Shown: positions 10,751-22,011, numbered from the stretch's first letter. The stretch is 64,000 nt of DNA from Phymorhynchus buccinoides (GCA_017654935.2 CM065698.1:52929272-52993271); one strand, 5' to 3'. Numbers and translations are program-made. Notes: generated from the sequence alone by a model not told the origin.

Positions 10751-12929
10751 CAGCCGAACCCGCTTATAAAACCTCGCTTATAAGAAAACCCGCTTATAAT
10801 CAAGCAATTTATTTCCCCCGGCCGAACTCCTTCTTTCTTATGTATTATCAAAACTCGGATATAAGAAAACCGCTTATAAAAAAAAAAACCTCGGTTATAA
10901 GCAAGCAAATTCGTTCTCCCATCCGCGATGTAAACTCGGATATAAGAAAATGATTTCATACAAGGGAGTTGGTTTGCAGTTCATTTTCTTATAAGCGAGT
11001 TTGATTTTCTTATGTGATTTTTTAAAAATTAGGGCATGAACTGAAAGGATGTTCCAAAAAATGCAGTCTTCCAACAAAACGAACAAAAACAAAGAGAGGA
11101 AAATTTACGTCAGAACAGCTACGTCACAGACAAGCTAACCTTAATACAGAAAGATACATCCGAATCCGCTTATAAGAAACTCGCTTATAATGAAGCAAAA
11201 AAATGTCCCTGCCGAACTTCTTCTTTCTGATCTATGATCAAAACTCGGATATAAGAAACTCGCTTATAAGAAAACTTGGTTATAAGCAAGCAAATTCCTT
11301 CTCCAATCCGCAATGGAGACTTGGACATAAGAAAAGTATGTCATACAAGAGAGTTGATTTGCAGTTCATTTTTTTTTTATAAGCGAGCTCTATTTTCTTA
11401 TAAGCGAATTACCATTGACAGCATTTTCTTAAAGACCCACCAGATCACGTGTCAAAATCACAGGTTCCATCTGTTTTCCCTCTTATAGCTGGTAGGAAAT
11501 CTTGTCTTGATCAGGTTTGACTCCCTTACAAATGCTCCCAAATTGAAAATGAAATATTTTAAAGAGCAGCCTCAATTTGAAGTTGGGGAATTTGTATGTG
11601 GGTCACAGCTACCCAGAAAAAACAAGGGACTTAATCGTGTTGGGTCAGTGTGTCTTCAAAAATGAATTGGACCTGAACTGAAAGGATGTTCCGAGAAAGT
11701 CGTTCCAAAAAGGGAAAGTTTACCTCATACCAGTTGCATCACAGACATTCTAAACAGTACATGCACCTGATTGCAAGACTAACTGAGTTGTTTTTGTTCC
11801 TTTATTCCATACTTTCCTTCAGTATTCTGTGCAAAATGAATGTTGAGCAGAAGAAAAAAATATGAGTGCCTGTACTTTTGTGTTGGTGGTAGAGAGACTG
11901 TCCATCCTTTTATTTTCAGCAGTAATGGCAGAGAGGAAAGGGCAATCCATTTCTTTAAGAAGATAATGTGGACGAACATCTGCATAAACAAAAGCAAACG
12001 ATGGATAAAAAGCTGCATGGGTGGACAGTAAATGGTAATAGTTCAGTACAAGAAAGGTGAAGGGGTATGTATTTGATAACAGTAAAAAGAAAAGAAAAAA
12101 TCTTGTTAGTTTGAGTGGTTGTAGGCACCTTTAAATCTTCTTCTTAGTGGACGATTTTGATTTTATGATGTAAGAAATGGATCAAATTCAGAAAAAGGAT
12201 TTTTTTTTTCTGTCTTTCTTTTCTTTTCTTTTCTCTTTTCCCCATTCAATTTGGTTATAAGGGGGAAAATTCAAAATGTTTTCTTTTGTTTGAGTTTCGG
12301 ATATAAGAAAACTTGGATATGGTAATAAGCAAAAAATTATCTCCCTTCGATATTCTTATAACCGAGTTTTGCTGTATTTTGATTTTATGATGTAAAACAT
12401 GAGTCATAGGTCACAAGTTTCTTTATTGTCCATTGGCATTGTACAAACGTAAATACAAAATTGTCTTCCACTGTGTAAAATGAGTTATACATCCAAATTA
12501 GAATATTGATTAAAAACAAGAAACATAAATTTACATTTAAACAAATATGTTACTCTCACACCACACCCAATCATTCATCTGCTCTCCGCTATCTTGCTCG
12601 CTCATCATGCAACTCACACCACGTCTGCCTTCATTTTTGTTTTTAATTTTCTGTTCCGTTCTTTCTTTTTTTCCTCCTTTGTTTTGCATTTCCCCCTTTT
12701 TTTCATGCACCAAATTAGGTAAAAGCATTTTCTCTTCGTTTTATGTTTCTGTTTGTCTTTTATTTTATTTTTTTATCTTTTATTTTTTCCCTTTTTTCCC
12801 ATTCAACTCGGTTATAAGAAAACAAATCTAAATGTTTTCTTATATCCGAGTTTCGGATACAAGAAAACCCGGATATAAGAAAACAAAAAAATGATCTCCC
12901 TTCGATTTTCTTATAACCGGGTTTTGCTG
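10751..12929. mobile_element. Composite pogo/Tigger-like DNA transposon, TA target site, no transposase
   Basis: TA dinucleotides flank both ends (10749-10750 and 12930-12931). The 5' end CAGCCGAACCCGCTTATAA pairs with the 3' end, whose complement begins CAGCAAAACCCGGTTATAA, as terminal inverted repeats. Many subterminal CTTATAAG or GATATAAG motifs occur. The left terminal ~400 bp is present twice (10751-11155 and about 11157-11760). The right terminal block is also present twice (ending near 12374 and at 12929). No transposase is seen. It sits inside the LINE RT gene, and the LINE frame resumes cleanly across the TA. Family assignment rests on the TA target and the CAG-starting ends. Confidence 0.75.
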
Positions 12930-12931
12930 TA

Positions 12932-12994
12932 TCAAACAACTTTTTATATGATTCTTAGTCACCATTAAGTGTGAATGTTGTGTCGTCTGCAAAC
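12932..12994 (-). pseudogene. LINE reverse transcriptase, catalytic FADD piece (segment 2)
   Basis: The minus strand reads FADDTTFTLNGD, a stop, then ESYKKLF. FADD is the catalytic motif of non-LTR reverse transcriptases (codons at 12982-12993). The piece is bounded on one side by the DIRS-like element and on the other by the TA of the pogo-like element. Across the first boundary, KISQ completes the usual KISQFADD phrase. Across the second, the frame continues into the piece at 9694-10748. Confidence 0.88.
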
Positions 12995-13039
12995 TGGTGG
13001 ATTTTTGTTAATCCTAATATCTATTTTAATTTAATACTT

Positions 13040-13220
13040 ACCAACACTCAAAACAACTGCATTAGCCTAAAACAACCTGGAACCTTACCCTAGCACATAG
13101 CTAAAACGAAACTAGCCCAAGGGAATGCACCCATACCACGGGGAGTAGAGGGAGTGACTCCCCTTACATCCGGATATGACGCGCACCCTTGTGGCGCCGG
13201 ATATGACATTCATAAAATTT
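13040..13220 (+). repeat. DIRS left inverted terminal repeat
   Basis: Starts ACCAACACTCAAAACAACTG and ends GGATATGACATTCATAA. It matches the reverse complement of 19086-19266 with few differences over about 180 bp. Confidence 0.93.
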
Positions 13221-13263
13221 TACAGCCCCGCATCAGGAGGGAGGCTGGGAGGGTACATTTTTT

Positions 13264-13364
13264 GTTTTGAGTGTTGGTAAGTATTAAATTAAAATAGATA
13301 GTAGGATTAACAAAAATCCACCAATCTAATTTAATCATACTGTACCAACACTCAAAACAACTGC
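13264..13364. repeat. DIRS internal complementary region
   Basis: The first part (to about 13322) is the reverse complement of the left outer end 12995-13057. The second part (from about 13323) is the reverse complement of the right outer end 19245-19289. The two are joined with the TGG shared once. In DIRS biology this region is thought to template circularisation of the cDNA. Confidence 0.9.
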
Positions 13365-13575
13365 AGATTACCACCGTGGTGGTGGGTGATGCGTGCCAAC
13401 AGACGCACCAAACAACCTGATATGGCATTTTACAATCAGAGAGGGTAACACTCATACATGAAGAAAACCCCCTGAAAGATGCAAAACATCCATAACATAT
13501 GCCAATAAATACCCCCAAATAATCATATACATAATATACCAAAGAACACAGAAAGACAAACCGCAGGTACTCACA

Positions 13576-14652
13576 CTACAAGGAGACCGGAACCTGCGCA
13601 ACGACAACCTTCTTTATGGAAAAGGAGTCGTCTTCGACCTGAGCGGTGATGTCCCTCAGATAATACTGGAGGAAAGTGTTCTGAGACTTCCAGAACGCGG
13701 AGGCCATCACTTTCACAAGAGGGACGCCCATCACTATCGCCAGGAAAGAGCTGATGGCCCGCAACTCATGGGCGCGAATGGGGTTATCAGGCAACCAAAC
13801 CAGAGAGCCAGCGTAAGCCAACTTAATGAGGTTGAGGATCCAACGGAACACAGTACCTTTAGCCACATCGCTACAATACTTGGTATTGATGGAGACAAAC
13901 AACCGACGCTTAGATCCTCTGAAGGACTTGGTCCGAGAAGGTAAAAACGTAGAGCTCTAACCGGACAGATGAAGCGATCACAGACTCGAAATAGAGACTA
14001 GAGGAGAGGACACGTCGCCAGACTGATTCTTTGCCCGGAACTCCGGGAGAAAAGAAAGGGAGACGGACGAGAAATCCTCCTCGAACTGGACGTCCTTGGT
14101 CAGGCCACTCAGAGCATGCACACCGCTGATGCGCCGAGAGTGGCGAGCGAGACCAGAAAAAACTGTCTTAAGAGTCAGAAGCTTAAGGGACAACGACTTC
14201 AGAGGTTCATACTTGTCCCTGAGAAAAGAAAGAACAAAAAAGATGTCCCACTGGGGACACTGGACCGTCCTGGACGGAGCCTGGAGGTGCACAGCATCAA
14301 GAAAGTGAGAAACAGGCAAGGCTGAGAGATTCTCCGTAAACTTGGAACCCAAGGCCAACGAAATTGTGCTAATCAAAGCTGCCCTATAACCGGATAAGGT
14401 TTGAGAAGACAAATTCCTGGTTCTAAGCAAGTGAGAGAGGAATTCTACAAACTGGACCATTGGGGGACGAAGCGGGTCAAACTTTTTAACCTGACAGAAG
14501 GAAAACCAGGTGGTCCGACGAAGATCATACAGATCGTTAGTCGACTTACGCCTAGAGGCGACCAACAGGTCCACAGTGCGTGTGGAGAATCCCTGGCTAC
14601 GAAGCCCTAGTCGAATAGTCGCCATGCGACCAAGATTAGCCTTGAAGGGCAA
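13576..14652 (-). pseudogene. DIRS tyrosine recombinase (frameshifted)
   Basis: Two minus-strand frames make up one recombinase. The N-terminal frame (14652-13978) has the core-binding region, with LYDLRRTTWFSFC, KKFDPLRP, EFLSHLLRTRNLSSQTLSGY and RAALIST. The C-terminal frame (13902-13576) has the catalytic region. It includes IRAHELRAISSF, which holds the HxxR motif, and AFWKSQNTFLQYYLRD, which holds the nucleophilic tyrosine. The usual first catalytic arginine would fall near the break between the frames. Tyrosine recombinases integrate the circular DIRS intermediate. The gap and shift between 13978 and 13902 make this copy inactive unless the break is a sequencing error. Confidence 0.85.
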
Positions 14653-14654
14653 GG

Positions 14655-14864
14655 GTGTCCGACCCAGCTTCTTGGCTGAAGAAGAGTGGCGTGAGTGAGA
14701 TTGAGAGGAAGAGGACCGTCATTCGCCATGTCGAGAACTTCTGGAAACCAATGGCTCGTGGGCCACATTGGTGTGACGAGAATCAAGTCCAGGTGCTCCC
14801 GGAGGACTTCTCCAACACCCGGGGGATTAGTGCCGTCGGAGGGAAGGCATACATTGGCATGCAC
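14655..14864 (-). pseudogene. DIRS RNase H C-terminal tail
   Basis: The minus strand reads LDLILVTPMWPTSHWFPEVL, then LPLNLTHATLLQP, then LILVAWRLFD. This resembles the WP-x-x-x-WFP and final AWRL phrases at the end of the RT-RNase H polyprotein in DIRS-like elements, which sits directly before the recombinase as here. Only the tail is clear. Confidence 0.6.
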
Positions 14865-14869
14865 TTCAG

Positions 14870-15200
14870 CAAGAAGTACGAGACAGGGGTGGCGTACAGT
14901 TTAGCGGTACTGTCAGCACCTAAGGCCATGGAACTCGTACTGATGATGGCTGCTCTGTACCCAGAAAGGGTATGGGCAGAGATTTCTAGACCTGAGAAGA
15001 AATGCTAAGAATTCGACGAATGCACCGTAGAAGGTCTTAACGGATCAAACTTCCTGTCACCACAGAAGGCGAACCAAGAGAAAGAGTCCTGGAAAAGTCC
15101 AGGAAGGCATCTCTGGAAAGCACATGGCTGACTATTAAAGCAGCCAGGAGATGACAAACTCCGCATCAAGTCACCTATAGCAGCCAAGGCCTGATACATT
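14870..15200 (-). pseudogene. Second, truncated copy of the recombinase N-terminal region
   Basis: The minus strand repeats phrases of the recombinase at 13978-14652: SWFAFCGDRKFDPLRP, then in other frames ISAHTLSGYRAAIISTSSMA and ATPVSYFL. It carries stops and shifts. It lies upstream of the RNase H tail rather than downstream, so the element is a chimera or has been rearranged. Confidence 0.7.
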
Positions 15201-15926
15201 ACGGACTATGAGTGGCCGGACCGGTCCACTACACGCTGCTACGCCCTTTCGAACCGGTAAAATATCGATCGAAGTGGTGAGTCTGGGTCAGAAAACAATC
15301 TGGACAAGACTTGTTCAGAATGTCAGCAAAGGACCGATGGCGGGATAGAGACAGCTAGTACTATAGGATGAGAATCCGCAAAAGCAGCAGATTCAACCTC
15401 TGAACTAGCAAATTGAGAAGCCACGGTACGAATGTGCGACTGCACTTCGTAACCAACTCTACATGCTAAGACCGACGAAAGGGACCCCCGTTGCCTGGGT
15501 GACAATCCAGCGGAGACAATTCGGTCGGTTGGGAGGTAAAAAAAAAAAAAAAAAACTGCCTCTGACGTAGGAACAGACCGCAACAGCAACATAGTTGCTA
15601 TCGCATGACGTCAAATCTAACCAGATGACGCGGAAATGTCCCCACCGAAAAGGAAAACATGTAGACAAAAAGCGAAACAGTGTGCAAACGTGACGTCGAC
15701 ACACCTCGACCTAAGCCATTTTAAAAAACGGTCGGAACGAGACGCCGAAGACCAAAAAGGGGGGCCTGATGGAAGGCAAAAATCACCCCGTCGAACAACT
15801 TTAGGTTGAAAACTGTGCCGTTCGGTGATCTGACGGCTGAGCAGGGAAGTTCATGCTAGCCGGACAGTTATAGTCAGATCGGGACGGAACCAGTCCGAAA
15901 CAGGATGACTGGAACGGCCGAACGAG

Positions 15927-16112
15927 TCAACAGGTTGAACAACTCATGGTTGAAACCGTGAAAGAAGGAGTGCGCCGCTCTGACTTCTCTCTGCAAGGGC
16001 CTTTGTATACCCTGGCCAGAGGAAGGAGCTCCGAAACCGACCCCATCAGACTAAGAAATCCGAGGAGACGGCGAAGTGTGACCGCCTTCGTTACTGAGAG
16101 GTCGGACACCAC
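15927..16112 (-). pseudogene. Possible DIRS RT-RNase H connection segment
   Basis: TLRRLLGFLSLMGS and LLPLARVYKGP resemble the LLG-x-L...P-x-AR phrase that follows the RT domain in DIRS-like polyproteins. No YLDD-type RT motif was found between 16112 and 17300, so the core is either lost or too decayed to recognise. The intervening sequence to about 17400 holds only short shifted frames. Confidence 0.35.
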
Positions 16113-17671
16113 CTGTGTCCTCCGAGGCTGAGACTGTGAAACCGACCGTGTCGAACCTCATAACCAGACAGTCCCTAAAGTGCCCCTAAAAAGAGTCTCT
16201 GTCCAGAAGAATCACCAAGAGAAGCTAGAGCCACTCCAATGGCTGGTTCAATCACGGACTCAAAGAGCCTGAAAACCGCAATACAGCAATAAACTGAACC
16301 AACGTCACAAAAGCACAGCCCTTGAGGGCTTTGGACAAAGATGCTTCCAACTGTATAACGTAGGAAGGCTAAAACTTGACCAGGCAAGATTCTTGTCACA
16401 ATGGAGTTTCTCTGCAACAGCCTTAGAAGGCTTGGAGAAAGAGGGAAACGGGAGGTAGTCCTCATGGACACCTAGTACCAACTTGAAAGGATGAATAACA
16501 AAAGAGCCCATGGAAACTGAATCTTCCTTGGGCCAGGTAGACCTGCCCAAAGTGAAACGGTTAGTTACTGCGAGAAGCCTAACAGAGTATCCAAGTGACG
16601 TCAGGATAACCGTGGAAAAATCCATTTCAACGGTACTGACTTGGAAACGGTAGAGAACAGAAGATATGATCGAAGAACAAAAACCCTTTAAACGGCCATG
16701 ACTAGTAACGCGTAACCCAAGTCAGACAAACAAGGCCTGAAGGAGGGCAAAGATCACTCCATCGAACAACTAAGAGATCGCCGGCCAATTACAGTCAGGA
16801 TGGGCCGAAAACAGCCGGAAAAAATTGATAAAACCGGCTGACAGGACCGGTTGAAAAAGTCATCAGGTTGAACAACACTGTTGTAACCAGAAAGGCATGA
16901 ATCTGAAAAGAGCAAGAAAATCCATGCTCGTCAGATTCGAAGAAAACGGACCAACAGGCGCCGTTGCAACGGACAAGAATGAAACAAAGAAAACGATGGA
17001 GCATTCCCAAAAGCCACCATGCCAAACGCCGAAATTGGCGGAAGAGCACGGAAGGCCAAAATCACCACGAGGTTCTTGAACTGGAACGGAACCGGACGGT
17101 CCGTTGCCCATCCCGGTTAAATGGATAGGTGAGAGCGATTGATCAGAAGCACAAGAGCTCGAGACCAGAAGATCGAAGCAGATCTAACCAGATGAGAAAA
17201 CTTTACCAGTCCTCAACGTGAATTCAGCTTTAACCACCGAATCCTCCAGGAAGGAGGGAGCTTGGAGAGTCAAAGAGCTCTTAGCTTGTTGAAGAGAGCC
17301 AACTGAGCGGTCAGTGGCGGACACCAGATGGGCAGACCGAACAGGAACAACGTAAGAGCATGACCAAGACAAAATCTAGAGAAGACTGCGCGGAAACCTC
17401 CGCTTGAGAAGGAGAAACCTCCATCTGAGGACCCAACTCCATGTCAGACTCAAAGTCCGACTGATCCCGACAGAAAACCTTGGAAGAGCCTTGGCGTTTA
17501 GCTTCTAATAAGCGTGCCCCATAGAATCATAAACCACTGAATGACCATGCTTGGTCATGGTTTCAGCCGGTTGGGAGTGAGCCGATCTGCGAACACCGGG
17601 AGGAACCGGGAAAACCTGACGTCCACCGTGAAAATGGGACATTTCCGGTTTTCTTGAACCGGAGGGAACGA

Positions 17672-17873
17672 ACCGGAAATTCATCATCCGAATTTTCCGG
17701 TTCCAGACGAACCCTTTCCCGGTATGCCTGAGGTGACCAGGCAACCGGATGATTACCGGGAGACACCGGGAGAACCGGAAATTCAACATCCGAATTTTCC
17801 TGTTCCAGACGAACCCTTTCCCGGTATGCCTGAGGTGAGCAGGCAACCGGGAGAAACCGGATGATTACCGGGA
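17672..17873. repeat. 102-bp tandem duplication in the DIRS gag-like region
   Basis: GGAAATTCATCATCCGAATT at 17675 recurs as GGAAATTCAACATCCGAATT at 17777, with the intervening CGAACCCTTTCCCGGTATGC also repeated. The period of 102 keeps the reading frame. Confidence 0.85.
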
Positions 17874-18872
17874 GAAACCGGGAGAACCGGAGGATACGGT
17901 CTCGCAACCGGGAGAAGCCATTTCCCGGTTGCGGTGGGAATGCCATGAGGCTCCAACCGTGCCAGTGCCAGGATCACTGGAGTGCCATCCCCCCATAGGG
18001 ACGTATGGGCTTTTCTCGGCATCTACGACAGGAGAACGTCTCCCATCCCGTCGCAGATGAAGGTGCACCGCACCCACCGATGTGACTTTCCTGGAAAAAT
18101 CTCCCTCAAGCAGAGCGGAGGATTTTTGCCTGGTCTCAGGAAAAGGAACAGGCCGTTCCCGATCCTGGAGGTACCTAGAAGGTACAACCGGATGATTGCC
18201 AGACAGACTAGCCAGTCCGGTGACAGAGGAGTCAACTCTGTCACTTGGCAAGCTCCCAGGGGGGGAGCCTCTCTGTTCCGTATACATCAAGCCCACCGGA
18301 CGGAAAACAGAGGTGGAGAGAGACTTCCTATCTCTGTTGAGGTTGATACACGCCTTAGTAGACAAAGGTCTTCTGGAAGCGAGCCTGTGGACAGAAAGAG
18401 GAGAGAGGGTTGCGCCTGTGTCAACACGAGAAGAGACAACAGGAGGAACCTTCTCTGACCTATTCGAAGGACCGAAATAGGAGAAAGACTCCATAAAAGA
18501 AACAGGAAGAACCCTGAAACCCGAGGAGTCAAGATGACGAAAAAGAGCGTCGTACATGGCTTGAGAATCAAAAGGAAAGGGTGAAGGAGCAGAAACCTCC
18601 GAAGGTAGAGAAACTGGTTTGGGTTCCGAAACCGGTTTGGCCGGTGTAACCGATTTGGACTGTGAAAGAGACTGCGACTGAGACTGAGACTGCTTGACCG
18701 AACGAGACGAAGATTTGTGAGAAGATTTCGACGAAACATCGAGAGAAGCTTTAGAGAACCTGCCGGAAGGGTCCCTAGAAATGGAAGCCTAGTCCTCAGA
18801 CTTAGAGGCAGAGACAACTGAAGCAGAAGCTGCTTTAACCGAAGAAGAAACCGAAGGGGTGGATGAAGCCAT
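17865..18872 (-). pseudogene. DIRS gag-like protein, one in-frame stop
   Basis: The minus-strand frame starts with an ATG at 18872 (MASSTPSVSSSVKAAS). It meets a TAG at 18789-18791, then continues in the same frame to 17865. The product is rich in Ser, Lys and Pro (for example SSHKSSSRSVKQSQSQSQS) and has a downstream segment MYDALFRHLDSSGFRVL. Position right after the 5' inverted repeat and the low-complexity composition fit the first ORF of DIRS-like elements. No zinc knuckle is seen. Further gag-like sequence continues in other frames to about 17180. Confidence 0.6.
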
Positions 18873-19085
18873 AATGGCCGACAACACCCAGAAAATGAAC
18901 CAGCGAGTGAACGAAATAATTTCTCCAAATAATCGAACACAATAGAATGACAAAGAAAATATAACGATAGGAAGGCTAACAGACTTCCCAAGAAAACAAA
19001 AGCTATGCTTGGAACGAACCCACCATTGACAAAACTCAGATCAAAGGCGGAGCTAGAGTAGGCCCAGGTGTGTCAATAAGGCTGG

Positions 19086-19266
19086 AAAATTTAAGAATGT
19101 CATATCCGGCGCCACAAGGGTGCGCGTCATACCCGGATGTAAGGGGAGTCACTCCCTCTACTCCCCGTGGTATGGGTGCATTCCCTTGGGCTAGTTTCGT
19201 TTTAGCTATGTGCTAGGGTAAGGTTCCAGGTTGTTTTAGGCTAATGCAGTTGTTTTGAGTGTTGGT
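19086..19266 (-). repeat. DIRS right inverted terminal repeat
   Basis: This is the reverse complement of 13040-13220, including the GGAGTCACTCCCTCTACTCC palindromic core. The outer tail ACAGTATGATTAAATTAGAT to 19289 is not shared with the left end but is present in the internal complementary region. Confidence 0.93.
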
Positions 19267-19289
19267 ACAGTATGATTAAATTAGATTGG

Positions 19290-19497
19290 CTAATTTTATG
19301 CTCTTTGTCTCATATATTAATGCCCTTTATGTCATCGTCTTCTCTTATTTTACATGCTAGAATTTCTGAACATAGCATAACAAATATGGTGAAATTGGGT
19401 CTCCCTCACGACAACCTCTTTTTATTTCTACACTCTGTGGGACTTTCCCGTTGACTATAACATGATGAAATATTTCTAGAACGGTTCATTCCACTGC
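19290..19497 (-). pseudogene. LINE reverse transcriptase, palm piece (segment 1)
   Basis: The minus strand reads VIVNGKVPQSVEIKRGC, then REGDPISPY. After a one-base shift it continues LCSEILACKIREDDDIKGINI, a stop, and DKEHKISQ. RGCRQGDP-like and ISPYLF are core RT motifs of non-LTR elements. The piece ends exactly where the DIRS-like element begins. On its other side it passes into the GAT array near 19500, where the LINE appears truncated. Confidence 0.85.
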
Positions 19498-19519
19498 TGT
19501 AGTGAATCTCACTATCGTG

Positions 19520-19745
19520 ATGTTGATAAAGAGGAGGACGAGGATGATGATGATGGTGATGACGCTGATGATGATGGTGATGATGATTGTGATGATGACG
19601 ATGATGATGATGAGGATGGTGATGACGATGATGATGATGATGGTGATATTACTTCTTCTGCTTCTTGGTCTTCTTTTTCTTCATCCTTTTTTATTTTAGT
19701 AATTTTCCTTTTTTGTCTTCTTCTTCTTGATCTTCTTCTTGCTCT
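19520..19745. repeat. GAT microsatellite followed by a CTT-rich tract
   Basis: GATGATGGTGATGACG variants run to about 19645, followed by CTTCTT/TCTTCTT-rich sequence. It abuts the truncated LINE. Confidence 0.9.
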
Positions 19746-19918
19746 GTTCAGCTCTCATGGTCTTGTCGTCTGCGATGGCGATGATCCGCTTCTGCATTGT
19801 CAAGTTGACTGGTTCAAATATATGGTCTGGTTGATGTTTAACGCAAATACATTATGTTTCAGAGAGAAAACAACTAACTAGAGTAAGGTAAGCATCTTTA
19901 TATTCAAGAAACCACGTA

Positions 19919-19924
<6 letters not shown>

Positions 19925-19971
<47 letters not shown>
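19925..19971. repeat. (CA)n microsatellite
   Basis: A pure CA dinucleotide run of about 45 bases. Confidence 0.97.
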
Positions 19972-19974
<3 letters not shown>

Positions 19975-20160
19975 ATTATTTGCTTATTCAATGTTCCATC
20001 TGGAATTAAATTTTGACTTGACACTTGGCTGCTGTCTTTACGATATTTTATTGTTTGCTGTGATGATATCATTATGATGTTATTTATTATTAATATTTCC
20101 TTGTTATGAAGCATTATTGTGGTTATAGGAAATTAATTTTTGTTACAATTTTTTTTTAGC

Positions 20161-20406
20161 TTAACCATTTCACCGCCAGCCATCTTTGAACCAATAATTT
20201 CCATAAAATGTATTTGGTTACAGAAAAGATTTAATCTGCAATATTGTGGGATTTCTCTGTGACACATTTAGAATAGGATCAATCCTTACTGCCCAGATTT
20301 AGGAACACAATATTATTGAACAATAGACCCTGATTCAAGAGTTTTAATGACACGAGTGTTAAATCATTGTGGTGCCAAAATGTGACATTGGCGGCGAAAG
20401 GGTTAA
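20161..20406. mobile_element. PiggyBac-like MITE, copy 1 (single internal unit)
   Basis: TTAA stands at both ends. The termini are TTAACCATTTCACCGCCAGC and, at the other end, GGCGGCGAAAGGGTTAA, which form inverted repeats. TTAA target sites and CCC-starting ends are characteristic of piggyBac-type elements. The centre holds one copy of the segment that is expanded twelvefold in the related element at 47815-48885. Confidence 0.75.
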
Positions 20407-21401
20407 GGAGACCTATTACATACTTTGTTTACGTGTGTGTGTGTGTGTGTGTGTGTGGTTGCGTGGGAGTGTGTGTATGTGTGCTTGGCCAATTTAATTG
20501 TTCTATGTGAATAACATGTGCTTTTATGTATTTATGTATAGGTTAGTTTATAGTCATGGGTGCAACTCCTCCAAATGAAAACAACTGAAAGGCAGGGATC
20601 CAGGGACCCATGGCCCCGGCAGGGGGGCAAGTTGATAGAGAGAGATAACGACATAGACAGACAGTTAAAATGATAGACAGAGACAGTTTGAGTCCGATAA
20701 GCCTTGTAAAAGTAGTATACTGCCTTTGTAAACTTCCAAAATAGAACCACCAAGTTCAAAACGCCCCAAATCGCTTGTGGTCAATTTTTGTGTTTTTGAT
20801 TAATTAAAAAACCCACCTGGAGTTCAGTTTCTGGTAGAATTAAAAATACTGAACATCAGTGTACAAATTAAAGAGTAGCACCCATGTATATTATATATAT
20901 CTCGTCAGTTTTAGATTTAAGTGCACGCTGAAAAAAGATTTTCTTCATTTGAAAACAATAAAGATTTGTCAATTAAACTGAACTGAATTGAATTGACTAG
21001 ATAGCAGCGCGGGTTACAGAGCTAACATATATATGACAGAAATGGAGGCAGTAGATCACTGCACATGTGTAGGCCTACTTAGTGTACACGCATGTTAGCC
21101 TTGTGTGAACAGTAATCTTAAGGTCATGGATTAAAGATTCTTTAATTAGCCAATGGAAATTATTTAAATCACAAATTGTGGACACAACAGTCCCCTTTGT
21201 TTCCTGATCGTAAAGAAAAGGCGTTTGATGTTGTGTGTTCTATTTCAATTTCACCCCCCCCTCCCATGCAGCTCCTTTTATGCGATGCATTATGTTAAAT
21301 GTAATGTATGCGGTGTGCTGGTGCATTATTATAGCACACCACTGTATTTTCATGTTGCATGTTACTATAAAGTTGGATTGTTACAGTATGTGTAATCAGT
21401 G
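20407..21401. other. No gene; (GT)n run and possible LINE 3' tail
   Basis: A (GT)n run lies at about 20431-20456. AATAAAG followed by AACTGAACTGAATTGAATTG near 20960-20998 looks like the AATTG-repeat tail of a LINE, but no coding part is seen. The rest is unique AT-rich sequence. Confidence 0.4.
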
Positions 21402-21800
21402 GTGAAGCAATACTGGTTCATGTTTTCACCATTGCCCCTGTGTTAGTGGCTATGTTAACATGGCGGTAGCGTTTAATCAGTGGTGAAGCAATACTGGTTC
21501 ATGTTTTCACCATTGCCCCTGTGTTAGTGGCTATGTTAACATGGCGGTAGCGTTTAATCAGTGGTGAAGCAATACTGGTTCATGTTTTCACCATTGTCCC
21601 TGTGTTAGTGGCTATGTTAACATGGCGGTTTCGTGTAATCAGTGGTAAAGCAATACTGGTTCATGTTTTCACCATTGTCCCTGTGTTAGTGGCTATGTTA
21701 ACATGGCGGTTTCGTGTAATCAGTGGTAAAGCAATACTGGTTCATGTTTTCACCATTGTCCCTGTGTTAGTGGCTATGTTAACATGGCGGTAGCGTTTGA
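21402..21800. repeat. 81-bp tandem repeat, about five copies
   Basis: Units include GGTGAAGCAATACTGGTTC, CACCATTGCCCCTGTGTTAG and GCTATGTTAACATGGCGGT. The period of 81 is a multiple of three, which produces the open frame of 63 residues. Confidence 0.95.
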
Positions 21801-22011
21801 ACGGACGGGCCTAGGAGACCCACATTTCCTCTGCGGATAGGCAGGGACGTCATCTATTTCAAGGTAGAAGATGAAGGTCATTGGTCAAAGTTCAAGGTCA
21901 CTGGAGCAGAACATGCTGCTGTGCCGCGGATTGGTCTAGCGTTTTAACGCTCTTGTCTTTTAAATGTGCGTATGTTGATGCTGTGCCACAAAGGAATGTC
22001 TCACATCAATG

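Larger units (their letters stand above)
12995..19289 (-). mobile_element. DIRS-like tyrosine-recombinase retrotransposon (6.3 kb, degenerate)
   Basis: The element has inverted terminal repeats of about 180 bp (13040-13220 and 19086-19266) and an internal complementary region (13264-13364). That region is the reverse complement of the right outer end joined to the left outer end. Trinucleotide TGG stands at both termini, as expected for recombinase-mediated circle integration without a target-site duplication. On the minus strand the order is a Ser-rich gag-like frame, a decayed RT/RNase H stretch, then a tyrosine recombinase. These are hallmarks of the DIRS order. It interrupts a LINE just before the FADD codons. 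Frames are broken by stops and shifts, and the RT catalytic core was not recognised. Confidence 0.9.

Noticed and set aside
15005..17372. Intact reverse transcriptase of the DIRS element
   Set aside because: No YLDD-type motif or long frame was found; only a possible connection segment (15927-16112) and an RNase H tail are visible.
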